NCBI GenBank assembly: GCA_900539195.1
Contig: UQBC01000005.1
Coordinates: 26,478 to 90,477, forward strand
Source: an uncultured Oscillospiraceae bacterium
Lineage (GTDB): Bacteria > Bacillota > Clostridia > Oscillospirales > Ruminococcaceae
Direction: 5' to 3'
DNA: 64,000 nucleotides
Below, piece after piece: positions 33,602 to 42,828 of the stretch; the stretch's first letter is position 1; each line of letters starts with the position of its first letter. Position numbers and translations under genes: made by a program. The notes under the pieces are model-generated. The model had not been told where the DNA came from and made no database searches. It saw nothing but the letters and a program-made list of their open reading frames with translations.

Positions 33602-33825
33602 TGATAAGTAATTTTCGTATTGCAGATCTGCCCGGAATAACCGATACCGATATTCCGGGCAATTCTGCAATGACCGGGAAAGCCACGGCAGCCAAACACA
33701 GAAGGGAGAAGGAGGTAAAATATCGGTTTATTTCAACATTCCGCAAGGAATGCTCATTGTCGGGGCAACGGCGGTAACAGCGTCACTGCCGTTGCAGAAA
33801 AGGAAGGTTTTATGTACAACTTTTT

Positions 33826-33888
33826 GGAGCTTGTCGCTCCTTCGTTATGATTATATTTTAACATCTTCGCTGTCCTATAAAAAGGACT
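33826..33888 (-). repeat. Double-hairpin module, copy 2
   Basis: GGAGC-TTGTC-GCTCC hairpin, then a stretch identical to copy 1 except for one base in the final palindrome (GTCC-TATAAAAA-GGAC). It lies 286 bp from copy 1. Confidence 0.75.
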
Positions 33889-33956
33889 GATGATAGTTTT
33901 TGATTTGCAGTCACCGTAGCCAATGACCGCAAAACGAAAGAATGTGATTATTGTCC

Positions 33957-34019
33957 GGAGCTTTTTGCTCCCTCGTTATGTTTATATTATAACAGAGGTT
34001 GTGTCCTATAAAACGGACT
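33957..34019 (-). repeat. Double-hairpin module, copy 3
   Basis: GGAGC-TTTTT-GCTCC hairpin and GTCC-TATAAAAC-GGAC palindrome, with a more diverged core that keeps the spacing (TCGTTATGTTTATATTATAA). Its last bases overlap the final codons of the minus-strand gene 34006-34368. Confidence 0.7.
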
Positions 34020-34368
34020 GCTTTTCCAGCTTCCAATAATATTTCCTGTTTGCACTGGGAAAATCACTCATGACACCGTGTTCGGGATCGTAGAATGTGC
34101 CGTCTGCGTACAGCGACCAATGCCAGCAACGTGGTGTTTCAAGGCTGAGCAGGCAAAGCGGAGGCAGCTGCTCCTTTTTCTGTACCGCTATACGTTCATC
34201 CGATATATGAACGCCGTGCTCTCTGAACGTTCTTTTCATCTCGGCAAGGGTGGTTTCACGGTCATTGCCAAGAAATGTCACTATCTCTTCTACCGTCTTT
34301 CCGAGCACCATTGCAAGCACAGCCTGACCGCACTGTAGGTCGGTCGGCTCGTGTATATATCTTATCAT
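34006..34368 (-). CDS. Peptidase C39-like small protein
   Basis: 120 aa. HEPTDLQCGQAVLAMVLGKT (residues 5-24) carries a Cys at 13 in the position of the catalytic Cys of C39/papain-fold proteins, and WHWSLYADGTFYDPEHG (about 82-98) supplies the His and Asp region. It lacks any transporter or signal segment, so it is a stand-alone cytosolic C39-like fold. Start ATG overlaps the stop of the lipid-kinase gene by 4 nt (ATGA), indicating coupled translation. Specific role unknown. Confidence 0.75.
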   Translation of the reverse strand: MIRYIHEPTDLQCGQAVLAMVLGKTVEEIVTFLGNDRETTLAEMKRTFREHGVHISDERIAVQKKEQLPPLCLLSLETPRCWHWSLYADGTFYDPEHGVMSDFPSANRKYYWKLEKQSVL

Positions 34369-35273
34369 ATCGTCACAGCTCCGCTGTCGGGCGGCAGAAT
34401 AATATTTGCCGCTTCGTGAAGTACCTCAATCTGAGTATCGTTCCCGCCGTCTGCCTCTTCACCGTCAAGCGACCACGGCAGAGTCTCGTCACACCGGACG
34501 TCAAGTCGTTTTGTATGGAAAAAATCGAGAAATTCGTTATCATAATTACCATTCAGCAGAGCCTTAGCCATAAGGCTTATCTGCACAGGCGTTTTCGGAC
34601 AGCGCACAAGCATTACCTCAAACACGCCGTCGCTCAGATCCACAAGATTCTTGTCAAGCTTGATTATTCCGCCGACAGAGGTTGCGTTGCAGGCCGCACC
34701 GAAGATATAGTCCCCCTCATGCAGTATTCCCTCCGCATCGTAAACGCTCATATGATACGGCTTTATCTCGGCAAGCTCCTTTATTCCGCTTAAGATATAC
34801 GCAAAATGCCCGAATGTGTTTTTCAGGTTCTGCGGCGTACCGTAAGAGCTTTGCGTAAATGCGCCGAATGATGCGATATACATAAACTCACGCTCGTTGA
34901 ATCTGCCTATGTCAAAGGCTTTGGGCTTGCCGTAAACTATATCGTCCGCCGCCTTTATGACATCGGACGACAGACCTATACCGTTAGCAAAGTCGTTGGT
35001 TGTACCTGACGGTATATAGCCAATCTTAGTCTTATGACCGCCCACTATCATTCCGTTTACCGTTTCGCTGAGCGTACCGTCGCCGCCGCAGCAGACAATC
35101 ACATCATATTCGCCGCCGTGGATTCTTGCGGTTTCGGTAGCGTCGCCTCGTCTTTCGGTAACGTGTACGGTGGTTATATAGCCGCCCTTTTCAAGACGGC
35201 TGATTATGTTTACAAGCTCGCCCGTTATTCTTTTCTTTCCCGAAACGGGATTTACTATCAGTAAGGCTTTCAT
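34365..35273 (-). CDS. Diacylglycerol/lipid kinase family protein (YegS/DgkB-like)
   Basis: 302 aa. Catalytic motif VCCGGDGTLSETVNGM at about 60-75 (GGDGT nucleotide-binding loop). Starts MKALLIVNPVSGKKR, as usual. IPSGTTNDFANGIGLS is near 92-107 and the C-terminal beta-sandwich holds the second half. It phosphorylates diacylglycerol or a related lipid for membrane phospholipid recycling. In an operon with the downstream C39-like protein. Confidence 0.93.
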   Translation of the reverse strand: MKALLIVNPVSGKKRITGELVNIISRLEKGGYITTVHVTERRGDATETARIHGGEYDVIVCCGGDGTLSETVNGMIVGGHKTKIGYIPSGTTNDFANGIGLSSDVIKAADDIVYGKPKAFDIGRFNEREFMYIASFGAFTQSSYGTPQNLKNTFGHFAYILSGIKELAEIKPYHMSVYDAEGILHEGDYIFGAACNATSVGGIIKLDKNLVDLSDGVFEVMLVRCPKTPVQISLMAKALLNGNYDNEFLDFFHTKRLDVRCDETLPWSLDGEEADGGNDTQIEVLHEAANIILPPDSGAVTI

Positions 35274-35343
35274 ATTAAAATTCCTCCGATATAATTTTCT
35301 TATATTATATTACACGATTTTTAACTGTCGGTCAACTGTGACG

Positions 35344-35379
35344 CAAAAATAATACCGCACAGCGTTTTTACCGTGCGGT
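35344..35379 (-). terminator. Terminator of the deacetylase gene
   Basis: ACCGCAC / GTGCGGT stem followed by TATTATTTTTGCG on the minus strand. Confidence 0.75.
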
Positions 35380-35392
35380 GAAATATTATTTT

Positions 35393-36448
35393 TCAGTCTT
35401 TGATTATCGGCTCGGTCGAGCTTCCCGGAACGGTGTTTTCACGGGCATATACAGCCTCTTTCAGCTTTTCAAAGCCATTGTAAAGGCTTTCTTCGGGCAG
35501 TGCCTTCAGTGCCGTTATCTGCTCTTGCGTAAGATATGACGCTAATTTCCGGGCGGTTTCCATCGAAACGTCCTTGCTCTGCAAAGCGTTTATATCGCTT
35601 ATGCTCAACTTTTCGGCAAGCGTTTCAAAAGCCAGATTTGCATCGTAATTATCACTGAAAACTATCTGATTTACCGTCGCCTTGCTTTTCGGCATCATAG
35701 TTCCGTTTGAGTCGATAGTATAATCTCCCTCAAGCAAAAGTTCGCTCACGGTACAAAGTTCAAAGCCCTGTTCCTTTAGACTTTTAAGCACTGTCGGCAG
35801 TGCCTGAGTCGTGTTTTCAAGGTCGTTATGGAAAAGCAGTATCGATCCGCCCGAAATATTCTTTGTTGTACGCTCGATTATTGTTTCGGGGGTCGGCTTA
35901 TCCCAGTCGATGCTGTCCTTGTTCCACTGAATGACGCTCATTCCCATTCCGAAAAGCGTAGTTACCGCCTTGTCGTCATATTCTCCGTAGGGCGCACGGT
36001 AAAGCGTGGGAGCATTGCCCGTTATCATCTTTATCTTGCGTGAGCATTCCTTTGTATCGGCTATGAGGTCGTTTACGTTCATACCCTTGATATGCGGATG
36101 CTTGTCGCTGTGGTTTGCTATCTCGTGACCTGCATCGCTGAGCTTCTTTATATCGTCTGCATACTTATCCGCAAATTCGCCCGTAACAAAGAATGTAGCC
36201 TTCGCATCGGCTTCGGCAAGTATCGAGATCAGCTTGTCGGTGTTGCTGTTTTCCCACGCACAGTCAAACGTAATGCTGATTTTGTTGTCGGTGCGCTTTA
36301 CGTTGTATATAGGCAGCTTTATGTTTTCCGCACCGGTATCTATAGACGAGAGTATGGCGAATACTCCTATAGCGATGCCTGTAACCAGCACTAAAACAAA
36401 CATGACCGCACGGATAAGCTTACGCTTGGTCATAGTCATAACGAACAT
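35393..36448 (-). CDS. Polysaccharide deacetylase (NodB/PdaB-like), membrane-anchored
   Basis: 351 aa from ATG 36448 (GAGGAGG 8 nt upstream). One N-terminal anchor helix at about 10-34. NodB domain about 48-235: SITFDCAWENSNTDKL carries the catalytic Asp, but the usual TFDDG is replaced by FDCAW, as in the sporulation-type FDAAW branch. HEIANHSDKHPHI supplies the two metal His, and LYRAPYGEYDDKA the R-A-P-Y motif. A C-terminal helical region of about 110 residues is unassigned. It removes N-acetyl groups from peptidoglycan or another wall polymer. Confidence 0.9.
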   Translation of the reverse strand: MFVMTMTKRKLIRAVMFVLVLVTGIAIGVFAILSSIDTGAENIKLPIYNVKRTDNKISITFDCAWENSNTDKLISILAEADAKATFFVTGEFADKYADDIKKLSDAGHEIANHSDKHPHIKGMNVNDLIADTKECSRKIKMITGNAPTLYRAPYGEYDDKAVTTLFGMGMSVIQWNKDSIDWDKPTPETIIERTTKNISGGSILLFHNDLENTTQALPTVLKSLKEQGFELCTVSELLLEGDYTIDSNGTMMPKSKATVNQIVFSDNYDANLAFETLAEKLSISDINALQSKDVSMETARKLASYLTQEQITALKALPEESLYNGFEKLKEAVYARENTVPGSSTEPIIKD

Positions 36449-36528
36449 AATAGATCCTCCTCGCTTTTTCATCTGAAGAATTATATGTCCGTGTCCGGAA
36501 GAAAATGACAAGCAAGCAAAATTTTAAT

Positions 36529-37236
36529 TTACGGAATCAGTGTGAATTTTTCCTCATCCGCTACACCGTGTATATTTTTAACCGTGCAGATAACAAGCAC
36601 TGCAAAAAGTATTATCATACTTTCGCTCATTAATCCGTTTTTGAAACCGAGCCTTGCGGGGATATCGGGCATAATAAGCGAAACAACGTACAGCACACCG
36701 TAATTCACCAATACATTTGCACCGAAAAATCCGCCGAGCCTTGAAAAATATGTCTTTCTCTTGAGTTGCAGATACATATAATAGATAAACGGCGGCAACA
36801 TAAACGCTTCGGAAAGCGGTACTATCCACGACAGCGAGGAGTACACAGCGTGGCATATCTCATCTGCCCCCTGATAGCCGTTGCTTCCCATATAGGCATA
36901 GATTGCAAGTAATAATATGTAAAAAATATGCAGGCACAACCACGGTGTAAGTCCGAATATGTTCAGCACCCGGTATATCTTTCTATCCCTGCTATCCTTT
37001 ATAAATCCTGCCATTGCGAAAAGTCCTGTTCCGTAACAGATTATACCCGGAAAAGCAAGCACCATAGCAATTGCGTTTCTTGCCGGAGATATTCCGATTA
37101 TGCCCTGTGTAAGCCAGTAAAGTTCACCTGTATGCGCCGTATTGCCGTACACCATCAGCCAATCACCGCCGCCGAAGCACAGACATCCTACCATTCCAAG
37201 CACAAAGCAGATTATCATTTTCTTTTTCTTGTTCAT
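36529..37236 (-). CDS. Seven-helix membrane protein, function unknown
   Basis: 235 aa, about seven hydrophobic helices. A conserved-looking first segment CLCFGGGDWLMVYG (about 18-31) and charged loops (FIKDSRDRKIYRVLN, about 78-92) are present. No domain named with confidence. Its promoter (37276-37304) carries a symmetrical operator at 37257-37272, so it is probably repressor-controlled, but no regulator gene is adjacent. Confidence 0.75.
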   Translation of the reverse strand: MNKKKKMIICFVLGMVGCLCFGGGDWLMVYGNTAHTGELYWLTQGIIGISPARNAIAMVLAFPGIICYGTGLFAMAGFIKDSRDRKIYRVLNIFGLTPWLCLHIFYILLLAIYAYMGSNGYQGADEICHAVYSSLSWIVPLSEAFMLPPFIYYMYLQLKRKTYFSRLGGFFGANVLVNYGVLYVVSLIMPDIPARLGFKNGLMSESMIILFAVLVICTVKNIHGVADEEKFTLIP

Positions 37237-37256
37237 AGATATACCCTCACAATTAA

Positions 37257-37304
37257 GTTAGTATTAACTAACGTGATTATATCACTATTGCTCTTTGATG
37301 TCAA
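37257..37304 (-). promoter_or_regulatory. Consensus promoter with TetR-like operator
   Basis: TTGACA (37304-37299), 17 nt, TATAAT (37281-37276) on the minus strand. Immediately downstream is GTTAGT-TAAT-ACTAAC (37272-37257), a 6+6 bp palindrome covering the expected start of transcription. The site layout and the TTAGT half-sites resemble TetR-family operators. Confidence 0.75.
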
Positions 37305-37308
37305 CAAG

Positions 37309-37347
37309 CAAAAGAAAAGCTGTCACACGTCTTTCCGCATGACAGCT
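37309..37347 (-). terminator. Terminator of the heat-shock operon
   Basis: AGCTGTCA / TGACAGCT stem with a 14-nt loop, followed by TTTTCTTTTG on the minus strand. Confidence 0.85.
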
Positions 37348-37354
37348 GTATTTA

Positions 37355-38539
37355 TTACTGGAAATTCTTTTTCAGATCGTCGCCGAACTTCTTTATCTTA
37401 TCAAAGAAGCTTGTGCGCTTCTCGTAATTTGACGGAGTAAGCTCCTTTTCAAAGCTCAGCAAAGCGTCCTTCTGCTTCTTGTTCAGCTTCTTGGGTACTT
37501 CGATAACTACCCTTACCATCTGGTCGCCCCTGCCTTCACGCTGTAGCCTCTTTATTCCCTTGCCTCTCAGCCTGAAAACAGTACCCGGCTGTGTACCCTC
37601 AGGTATGCTGTACTTAACGTTGCCGTCTATTGTAGGCACTGTAAGCTCGTCACCGAGGACCGCCTGTGAATATGTTATCGGTATCTCGCACCATACATCG
37701 AAGCCCTTACGTTCAAATATCGGGTCTTTGCGTACCGTAATGCGTACATTAAGGTCGCCCTTGGGACCGCCGTTTGTACCGCAGTTACCTTCTCCTCTTA
37801 CGCAGAGCGTCTGACCGTTGTCTATACCTGCGGGTACATTGATAACGACTTTCTTACGGCGCTGTACTCTGCCCTGACCGTTACAGGTGGGACAGGGAGT
37901 TTCTATTATCTTGCCCTTACCGCTGCAACGTGAGCACGGACGTGTGGAGGACATCATACCGAACATACTTCTCTGCTGTACTCTTACCTGACCGCTTCCG
38001 TGACAGTCGGGGCAGGTTTTGGGAGTTGTGCCTGCCTTTGCGCCTGAGCCATGACAGCTGTCGCAGGTTTCGGCACGGTTTATCTCAACCTCGTGCGACA
38101 GACCCTTGCACGCTTCCATAAAGCTGATGTCAAGGCTTATGGCTATATCTGAGCCTTGTCTTGGCGCATTGGGGTTGGAGCGCTGTCCGCCGCCACCGCC
38201 GAATATAGAATCGAAAATATCACCGAGGTCTATGCCGTCCGCCGATGAGAATCCACCGGAAAATCCGCCGAATCCGCCGCCGAATCCGCCTGCACCGCCG
38301 CCGTATGACGGATCTACACCTGCATGACCGAACTGATCATACTTGGCACGCTTCTGCGGGTCGGAGAGAACGTCGTTTGCCTCGTTTATCTCCTTGAACT
38401 TGGCTTCAGCCTCAGGATTATCAGGATTGAGGTCAGGGTGATACTGCTTGGCAAGCTTACGGTAGGCTTTCTTTATTTCATCATCGGTCGCACCTTTCTG
38501 CAAGCCGAGCACTTCATAATAATCTCTTTTTTCTGCCAT
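37355..38539 (-). CDS. dnaJ: Chaperone DnaJ
   Basis: 394 aa. J-domain at 1-70 with HPD motif in [10 protein letters not shown], Gly/Phe-rich linker about 76-120 ([16 protein letters not shown]), four CxxCxGxG zinc modules from about 145-225 ([42 protein letters not shown]), then two substrate-binding C-domains. It stimulates DnaK ATPase and delivers clients. Last gene of hrcA-grpE-dnaK-dnaJ. The 101 nt after dnaK contain a GAGCCG/CGGCTC hairpin that may tune the message level. Confidence 0.98.
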   Translation of the reverse strand: MAEKRDYYEVLGLQKGATDDEIKKAYRKLAKQYHPDLNPDNPEAEAKFKEINEANDVLSDPQKRAKYDQFGHAGVDPSYGGGAGGFGGGFGGFSGGFSSADGIDLGDIFDSIFGGGGGQRSNPNAPRQGSDIAISLDISFMEACKGLSHEVEINRAETCDSCHGSGAKAGTTPKTCPDCHGSGQVRVQQRSMFGMMSSTRPCSRCSGKGKIIETPCPTCNGQGRVQRRKKVVINVPAGIDNGQTLCVRGEGNCGTNGGPKGDLNVRITVRKDPIFERKGFDVWCEIPITYSQAVLGDELTVPTIDGNVKYSIPEGTQPGTVFRLRGKGIKRLQREGRGDQMVRVVIEVPKKLNKKQKDALLSFEKELTPSNYEKRTSFFDKIKKFGDDLKKNFQ

Positions 38540-38640
38540 AATAATCTTACCTTCCCGACAGAATTATCTGCCGTGTTTTAAAGTATTGCAAAATCAGCAA
38601 TATGAGCCGAGAGTTCCCGGCTCATACGCAATGTTATTGA

Positions 38641-40488
38641 TTAGTTAGCGTCTGTGTAATCAGCGTCAACCACATTATCATCCGAACCGCCTGCGGCATT
38701 TGTGCCTTCGCCCTGAACGTCTGTCTGAGCAGCCTCAGCCTGCTGTGCTGCAGCGCCCTGCTCCTTGTATATTCTCTCAGCTACTGCGTAAAATGCTGTC
38801 TGGAGCTCTTCCTGAGCCTTCTTGATAGCCTCAACGTCCGTACCCTTGAGAGCTTCCTTAAGTGCGTCGAGCTTGGGATTTACAGAATCCTTATCAGCCT
38901 GTGTAACCTTGTCGCCGAATTCGTTCATCGACTTTTCAGTCTGGTAAACCATCTGATCTGCGGCGTTACGAGCCTCAACCTCTTCCTTCTTCTTCTTGTC
39001 CTCAGCGGCGAATGCTTCAGCTTCCTTGACAGCCTTATCGATATCGTCCTTGCTCATGTTTGTTGAAGCTGTGATACTGATGTGCTGTTCCTTACCTGTA
39101 CCGAGATCCTTAGCGGATACGTTTACGATACCGTTGGCATCTATATCGAAGGTTACTTCGATCTGAGGGATACCACGGGGAGCGGGAGCGATACCATCAA
39201 GTCTGAATGTACCGATAGACTTGTTATCCTTGGCAAATTCACGTTCACCCTGTAAGATGTTTATATCAACTGAGGGCTGGTTATCCGAATAAGTCGAGAA
39301 TATCTGGCTGTGCTTTGTAGGAATGGTCTTGTTTCTCTCAATCATTCTTGTGCAGACACCGCCTGCTGTTTCGATACCGAGTGACAGAGGAGTTACATCG
39401 AGCAGTAACAGACCTGTTACTTCCTTGTTGAGAACGCCGCCCTGCAGAGCCGCACCCATAGCAACGCACTCATCGGGGTTGATTCCCTTGAAGGGTTCCT
39501 TGCCTGTATATTTCTTTACGGCTTCCTGTACAGCGGGGATTCTTGTAGAACCGCCGACTAACAGTACCTTGTCAATCTCGTTCATTGAAAGTCCGGAATC
39601 GCTGATTGCCTGCTTGAAGGGGCCCATTGTTGCTTCAACAAGGTCGGCTGTCAGCTCGTTGAACTTTGCTCTTGTGAGCTGAACATTTAAGTGCTTGGGG
39701 CCTGTAGCGTCTGCTGTGATATAAGGAATATTTACGTTTACCGAAGGAGCGTTTGAAAGTGCAATCTTTGCCTTTTCTGCTTCGTCCTTTAATCTCTGCA
39801 TAGCAAACTTATCGTTCTTGAGGTCGATACCGTCGCTCTTCTTGAATTCTGCTACAAAGTAGTCGATAAGACGCTGGTCGAAGTCATCGCCGCCTAAGTG
39901 GTTGTTACCTGCTGTGGCAAGAACCTCCTGTACGCCGTCGCCTATTTCGATAACGGATACATCGAATGTACCGCCGCCGAGGTCGTATACAACTATCTTC
40001 TGCTCGTTTTCCTTATCAATGCCGTAAGCTAAAGCTGCGGCTGTAGGCTCGTTGATGATACGCTGAACGTTAAGGCCTGCTATCTGACCTGCGTCCTTTG
40101 TTGCCTGACGCTGTGAATCTGTGAAGTATGCGGGAACGGTGATAACAGCATCTGTTACCTTTTCACCGAGGTAGCCCTCAGCCTCTGTCTTCAGCTTCTG
40201 AAGAATCATAGCTGAAATCTCCTGAGGTGTGTACTTCTTGCCGTCAATGTCTACCTTGTAGTCACTGCCCATGTGACGCTTGATCGAAATGACCGTTCTG
40301 TCGGGGTTTGTAACTGCCTGGTTCTTAGCGAGCTGACCTACAAGACGCTCGCCGTCCTTAGTGAAAGCAACAACTGAAGGAGTTGTTCTTGAACCCTCAC
40401 TGTTTGTGATAACAGTAGGCTCGCCGCCTTCGATAACTGCTACACATGAATTTGTTGTACCTAAGTCAATACCTATTATTTTTCCCAT
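38641..40488 (-). CDS. dnaK: Chaperone DnaK (Hsp70)
   Basis: 615 aa. N-terminal ATPase begins [20 protein letters not shown], with [17 protein letters not shown] near 167-183 and [12 protein letters not shown] near 310-321. Substrate-binding domain from about 360 ([17 protein letters not shown]), helical lid, and an Ala/Gln-rich tail ending [13 protein letters not shown]-driven folding of unfolded proteins with DnaJ and GrpE. 73 nt after grpE. Confidence 0.99.
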   Translation of the reverse strand: MGKIIGIDLGTTNSCVAVIEGGEPTVITNSEGSRTTPSVVAFTKDGERLVGQLAKNQAVTNPDRTVISIKRHMGSDYKVDIDGKKYTPQEISAMILQKLKTEAEGYLGEKVTDAVITVPAYFTDSQRQATKDAGQIAGLNVQRIINEPTAAALAYGIDKENEQKIVVYDLGGGTFDVSVIEIGDGVQEVLATAGNNHLGGDDFDQRLIDYFVAEFKKSDGIDLKNDKFAMQRLKDEAEKAKIALSNAPSVNVNIPYITADATGPKHLNVQLTRAKFNELTADLVEATMGPFKQAISDSGLSMNEIDKVLLVGGSTRIPAVQEAVKKYTGKEPFKGINPDECVAMGAALQGGVLNKEVTGLLLLDVTPLSLGIETAGGVCTRMIERNKTIPTKHSQIFSTYSDNQPSVDINILQGEREFAKDNKSIGTFRLDGIAPAPRGIPQIEVTFDIDANGIVNVSAKDLGTGKEQHISITASTNMSKDDIDKAVKEAEAFAAEDKKKKEEVEARNAADQMVYQTEKSMNEFGDKVTQADKDSVNPKLDALKEALKGTDVEAIKKAQEELQTAFYAVAERIYKEQGAAAQQAEAAQTDVQGEGTNAAGGSDDNVVDADYTDAN

Positions 40489-40561
40489 GATAATTATCTC
40501 CTTACCGTAAGGTTCTTACAGAACCGTTTATTCTTCGGGCTTAAGCCCATTTGCTTGCTTT

Positions 40562-41122
40562 TTACTTTACGACTGCTACCATCGCAAAACGGAGAACCTT
40601 TTCTCCGATCTTATAGCCTTTCTGGAATGTGGCGGCTATAGTGCCTTCTTCCTTGCTGTCATCCTCAACCTGCTGTACAGCCTGATGATACGAAGGATTG
40701 AACTGTGCGCCGTCCGATTCAATCACCTCAACGCCTAAGTTCTGAAGAGCCGTAACAAAGCTCTCGTGTATCATCTCAACGCCCTTCTTGTAGTCGGGGT
40801 CTTTGCACTCCGCCGCAAGCGCTCTGTCGAGATTGTCCATAACGGGTAAGAACTCCGTTAAGTTTCTTGCCGTTATCTCAGGAGAAAGCTCCATTCTTTC
40901 CTTGGCGGTGCGTTTTCTGTAGTTGTCGAATTCCGCCATGGTTCTCAGTAACTTATCCTTAAGGTCGGCAATTTCAAGATCCTTTGGATCTACCTTGATT
41001 TCTTCGGCTTTTGCTTCAGCCTTTTCTTCTGTCACCTCTCCGGTCTTTTCAGCTACTTCTTCAGTGGCTGTGTCTGCGGTCTGCTGAGTTTCTTCCTTGG
41101 TTTCCTTTTCTTTCTTACTCAA
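40562..41122 (-). CDS. grpE: Nucleotide exchange factor GrpE
   Basis: 186 aa. A Lys/Glu/Thr-rich N-terminal coiled segment (about 1-50) is followed by the dimerising long helix and the beta-domain (LRTMAEFDNYRKRTAKERME about 58-77; VIESDGAQFNPSYHQAVQQV near 134-153; GYKIGEKVLRFAMVAV at the end). It opens DnaK to release ADP. Starts at TTG inside TTGA, overlapping the hrcA stop by 4 nt, with AAGGAGG 11 nt upstream, so it is translationally coupled to its repressor. Confidence 0.97.
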   Translation of the reverse strand: MSKKEKETKEETQQTADTATEEVAEKTGEVTEEKAEAKAEEIKVDPKDLEIADLKDKLLRTMAEFDNYRKRTAKERMELSPEITARNLTEFLPVMDNLDRALAAECKDPDYKKGVEMIHESFVTALQNLGVEVIESDGAQFNPSYHQAVQQVEDDSKEEGTIAATFQKGYKIGEKVLRFAMVAVVK

Positions 41123-42171
41123 ACTGAATCCGCCTCCTTTTCATCATTCTTTTCTTCCTCCTCGTCATTGCCTCCCGATAACGCATCGGTGACCTTTGAC
41201 GAGAAATATTCAATATACGGGATCAGCTTCTTGTAATCCAGTCTTACAGGACCTATAACTCCGAAAGAACCTGCCTTTCGTCCGTCCTTGTTGAAGCTTG
41301 CCGCTATCAGACTGGAATTGGTAACGGCAAATGTATCGCTTTCGGCTCCGAACTTTATCTGTATGCCTGAGAACGTATCGTCAAGCCAGCTGCAAAGCTC
41401 GTTCTTGCCGTCAAGTATCGTTGCTATCTGAGTGTTCGAGAAATCAGAACAGGTCAGCAGATTCTTTTCTCCGCTGAACTCTACCTGCTGCTGCATTTCA
41501 GCCGATATATCGACTACCGCTTTGAGAAGCGGCGATAACGTCATCATATATCCGCCCATTGCCTGCGTCAGTTTATCTATATATTCATCGGACAACTCAT
41601 CAAGGTTTACGCCTTTGAGGTTCTCGTTCACAAACTGCGTGAAGAAATCCATCTGCTCGTTTGTAAGATCAAAGCTCAGCCTGCATACCCTGTTTCTGAT
41701 ATTGCCCTCGGAGGTTATCAGAAGAAGAACATACATTCTTTTGCCTGTGGGGATAACGTCTACCTTTGTTATGACCGAAAACTTGTTTACAGTGTTGGTA
41801 GAAACTATTGCACATTTCGTAATATCCGCAAGCGCCCTGGACGCATTGTCGATTATCTCGTCATCGGTGGCTCCGCCGATATCGTCAAATATACGGTCAA
41901 TCTTTTCTTTTTCTTCATTGGGTAACTGTGCGGGTGCCATTACCTTTTCTATATAAAGCCTCAGTCCTTGATATGTCGGAAGTCGTCCCGAGCTGGTATG
42001 CGTATGTTCAAGATAGCCCTGCTGTTCAAGAGCCGCCATCTCATTTCTTATCGTTGCGCTCGACACCGCATTGTCAAGCTTCTCGGCAATAAGCTTTGAG
42101 CCGACCGCCTCACCGGTGCGTATATATTCGTCAACGATCGCTTCAAGGATCCTGAGTGTACGGTTTTCCAT
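41119..42171 (-). CDS. hrcA: Heat-inducible transcription repressor HrcA
   Basis: 350 aa. N-terminal winged helix (about 1-75: ILEAIVDEYIRTGEAVGSKL, VSSATIRNEMAALEQQGYLE, HTSSGRLPT) and a GAF-like regulatory domain. It represses its own operon by binding the CIRCE element at 42240-42266, and GroEL is normally its folding cofactor. An acidic C-terminal tail (DEEEEKNDEKEADSV) is longer than usual. Promoter at 42271-42299. Confidence 0.97.
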   Translation of the reverse strand: MENRTLRILEAIVDEYIRTGEAVGSKLIAEKLDNAVSSATIRNEMAALEQQGYLEHTHTSSGRLPTYQGLRLYIEKVMAPAQLPNEEKEKIDRIFDDIGGATDDEIIDNASRALADITKCAIVSTNTVNKFSVITKVDVIPTGKRMYVLLLITSEGNIRNRVCRLSFDLTNEQMDFFTQFVNENLKGVNLDELSDEYIDKLTQAMGGYMMTLSPLLKAVVDISAEMQQQVEFSGEKNLLTCSDFSNTQIATILDGKNELCSWLDDTFSGIQIKFGAESDTFAVTNSSLIAASFNKDGRKAGSFGVIGPVRLDYKKLIPYIEYFSSKVTDALSGGNDEEEEKNDEKEADSV

Positions 42172-42216
42172 GTTTCTATTCCCTTCTTTCAGCGGCGTTC
42201 CGCTGTTTCCGGCTCG

Positions 42217-42266
42217 TTAGCACTCAATAATTTTCTTTGCTAGCACTCTACCTCTCTGAGTGCTAA
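42217..42266 (-). promoter_or_regulatory. CIRCE operator plus an extra half-site
   Basis: 42240-42266 reads CTAGCACTC-N9-GAGTGCTAA, one base off the CIRCE consensus. A further TTAGCACTC half-site is at 42217-42225, 14 nt beyond the first arm. The site lies just after the -10 and before hrcA. Confidence 0.95.
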
Positions 42267-42270
42267 ACAC

Positions 42271-42299
42271 AATATATCACACTTTTTGGACTTTGTCAA
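42271..42299 (-). promoter_or_regulatory. Sigma-A promoter of the heat-shock operon
   Basis: TTGACA (42299-42294), 17 nt, TATATT (42276-42271) on the minus strand. Confidence 0.85.
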
Positions 42300-42473
42300 G
42301 AGGTTTTTGATTAAAATTTGCACAAATTATTATTAATTTTTGCGTACAAATTTGTGCGTTTACATTTTTTAGGGTTTTTAATAACTTCTGTCTTAATATT
42401 GATGCGGATTTTTACGCATACTATTCATACCGCTTATGAACACAAACGACTTTTTATTCTGAAAGGAACTGTT

Positions 42474-42767
42474 ATGGACAAAATAAATCCTAAAAAGCAA
42501 AACGAACTTATGAAAAAACCTGTTCCCGAAACTCCGGAGGAACGCAGTGAAACAGAAGAAATAATACTTGATAATTTCTGCGGTTGCTGTTCTTCAAACG
42601 ACTGCACCGGACTTATTCCGTCAGACCCCGGCAACAGGACTGCCGCAGACGAATATCGCAATGTCGTTCCTTATGCCGTACCCGATCCTGACGGCGTACC
42701 TTACCATGAAACAAATAATTCCGAAAGAAAAACTTTCGGCAAACCCGGCACTCACGGCGGAGTGTAA
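42474..42767 (+). CDS. Small hydrophilic Cys-containing protein, unrecognised
   Basis: 97 aa from ATG 42474 (AAAGGAA 7 nt upstream; the frame extends to 42318 but that part is A/T-rich leader). Composition is acidic and Pro/Asn-rich, without a signal or membrane helix. A FCGCCSSNDCTG block at about 39-50 has four Cys that could hold a metal. It is followed by a strong terminator, which supports a real transcription unit. No family recognised. Confidence 0.55.
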   Translation: MDKINPKKQNELMKKPVPETPEERSETEEIILDNFCGCCSSNDCTGLIPSDPGNRTAADEYRNVVPYAVPDPDGVPYHETNNSERKTFGKPGTHGGV

Positions 42768-42828
42768 TACATCAGACAGATATCCGTATAAAACGCCTGC
42801 CGTAACTTAATGTACCGGTCATATTATA

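Larger units (their letters stand above)
32956..34005. other. Gene-poor zone of about 1.05 kb, rich in hairpins
   Basis: No coding frame convinces here. Contents: a terminator-like hairpin at 33006-33042, AACAGGCT/AGCCTGTT at 33159-33187, CCCGGAATA/TATTCCGGG at 33628-33659, CATTCC/GGAATG near 33738-33753, GCAACGGC/GCCGTTGC at 33765-33796, and the three module copies listed separately. Several AGGAGG-like sites (33342, 33708) precede tiny frames of 8-40 codons that I cannot support as genes. It may be the scar of a lost mobile element or an RNA locus. Confidence 0.6.

Noticed and set aside
33437..33670. 77-codon minus-strand ORF in the gene-poor zone
   Set aside because: No ribosome site; it spans hairpins and a repeat module; no protein family recognised.
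33540..33888. Coding repeat: the modules share the frame LRYDYILTSSLSYK
   Set aside because: The substitutions among copies do not favour synonymous sites, there is no common start, and alternative frames are equally open.
33540..34019. CRISPR array
   Set aside because: Only three copies with irregular spacing (286 and 131 bp), and the repeats are themselves composed of hairpins; no cas genes.
42318..42473. N-terminal extension of the small Cys-containing protein
   Set aside because: The region is A/T-rich with promoter-like composition. The ATG at 42474 has AAAGGAA at the proper distance.
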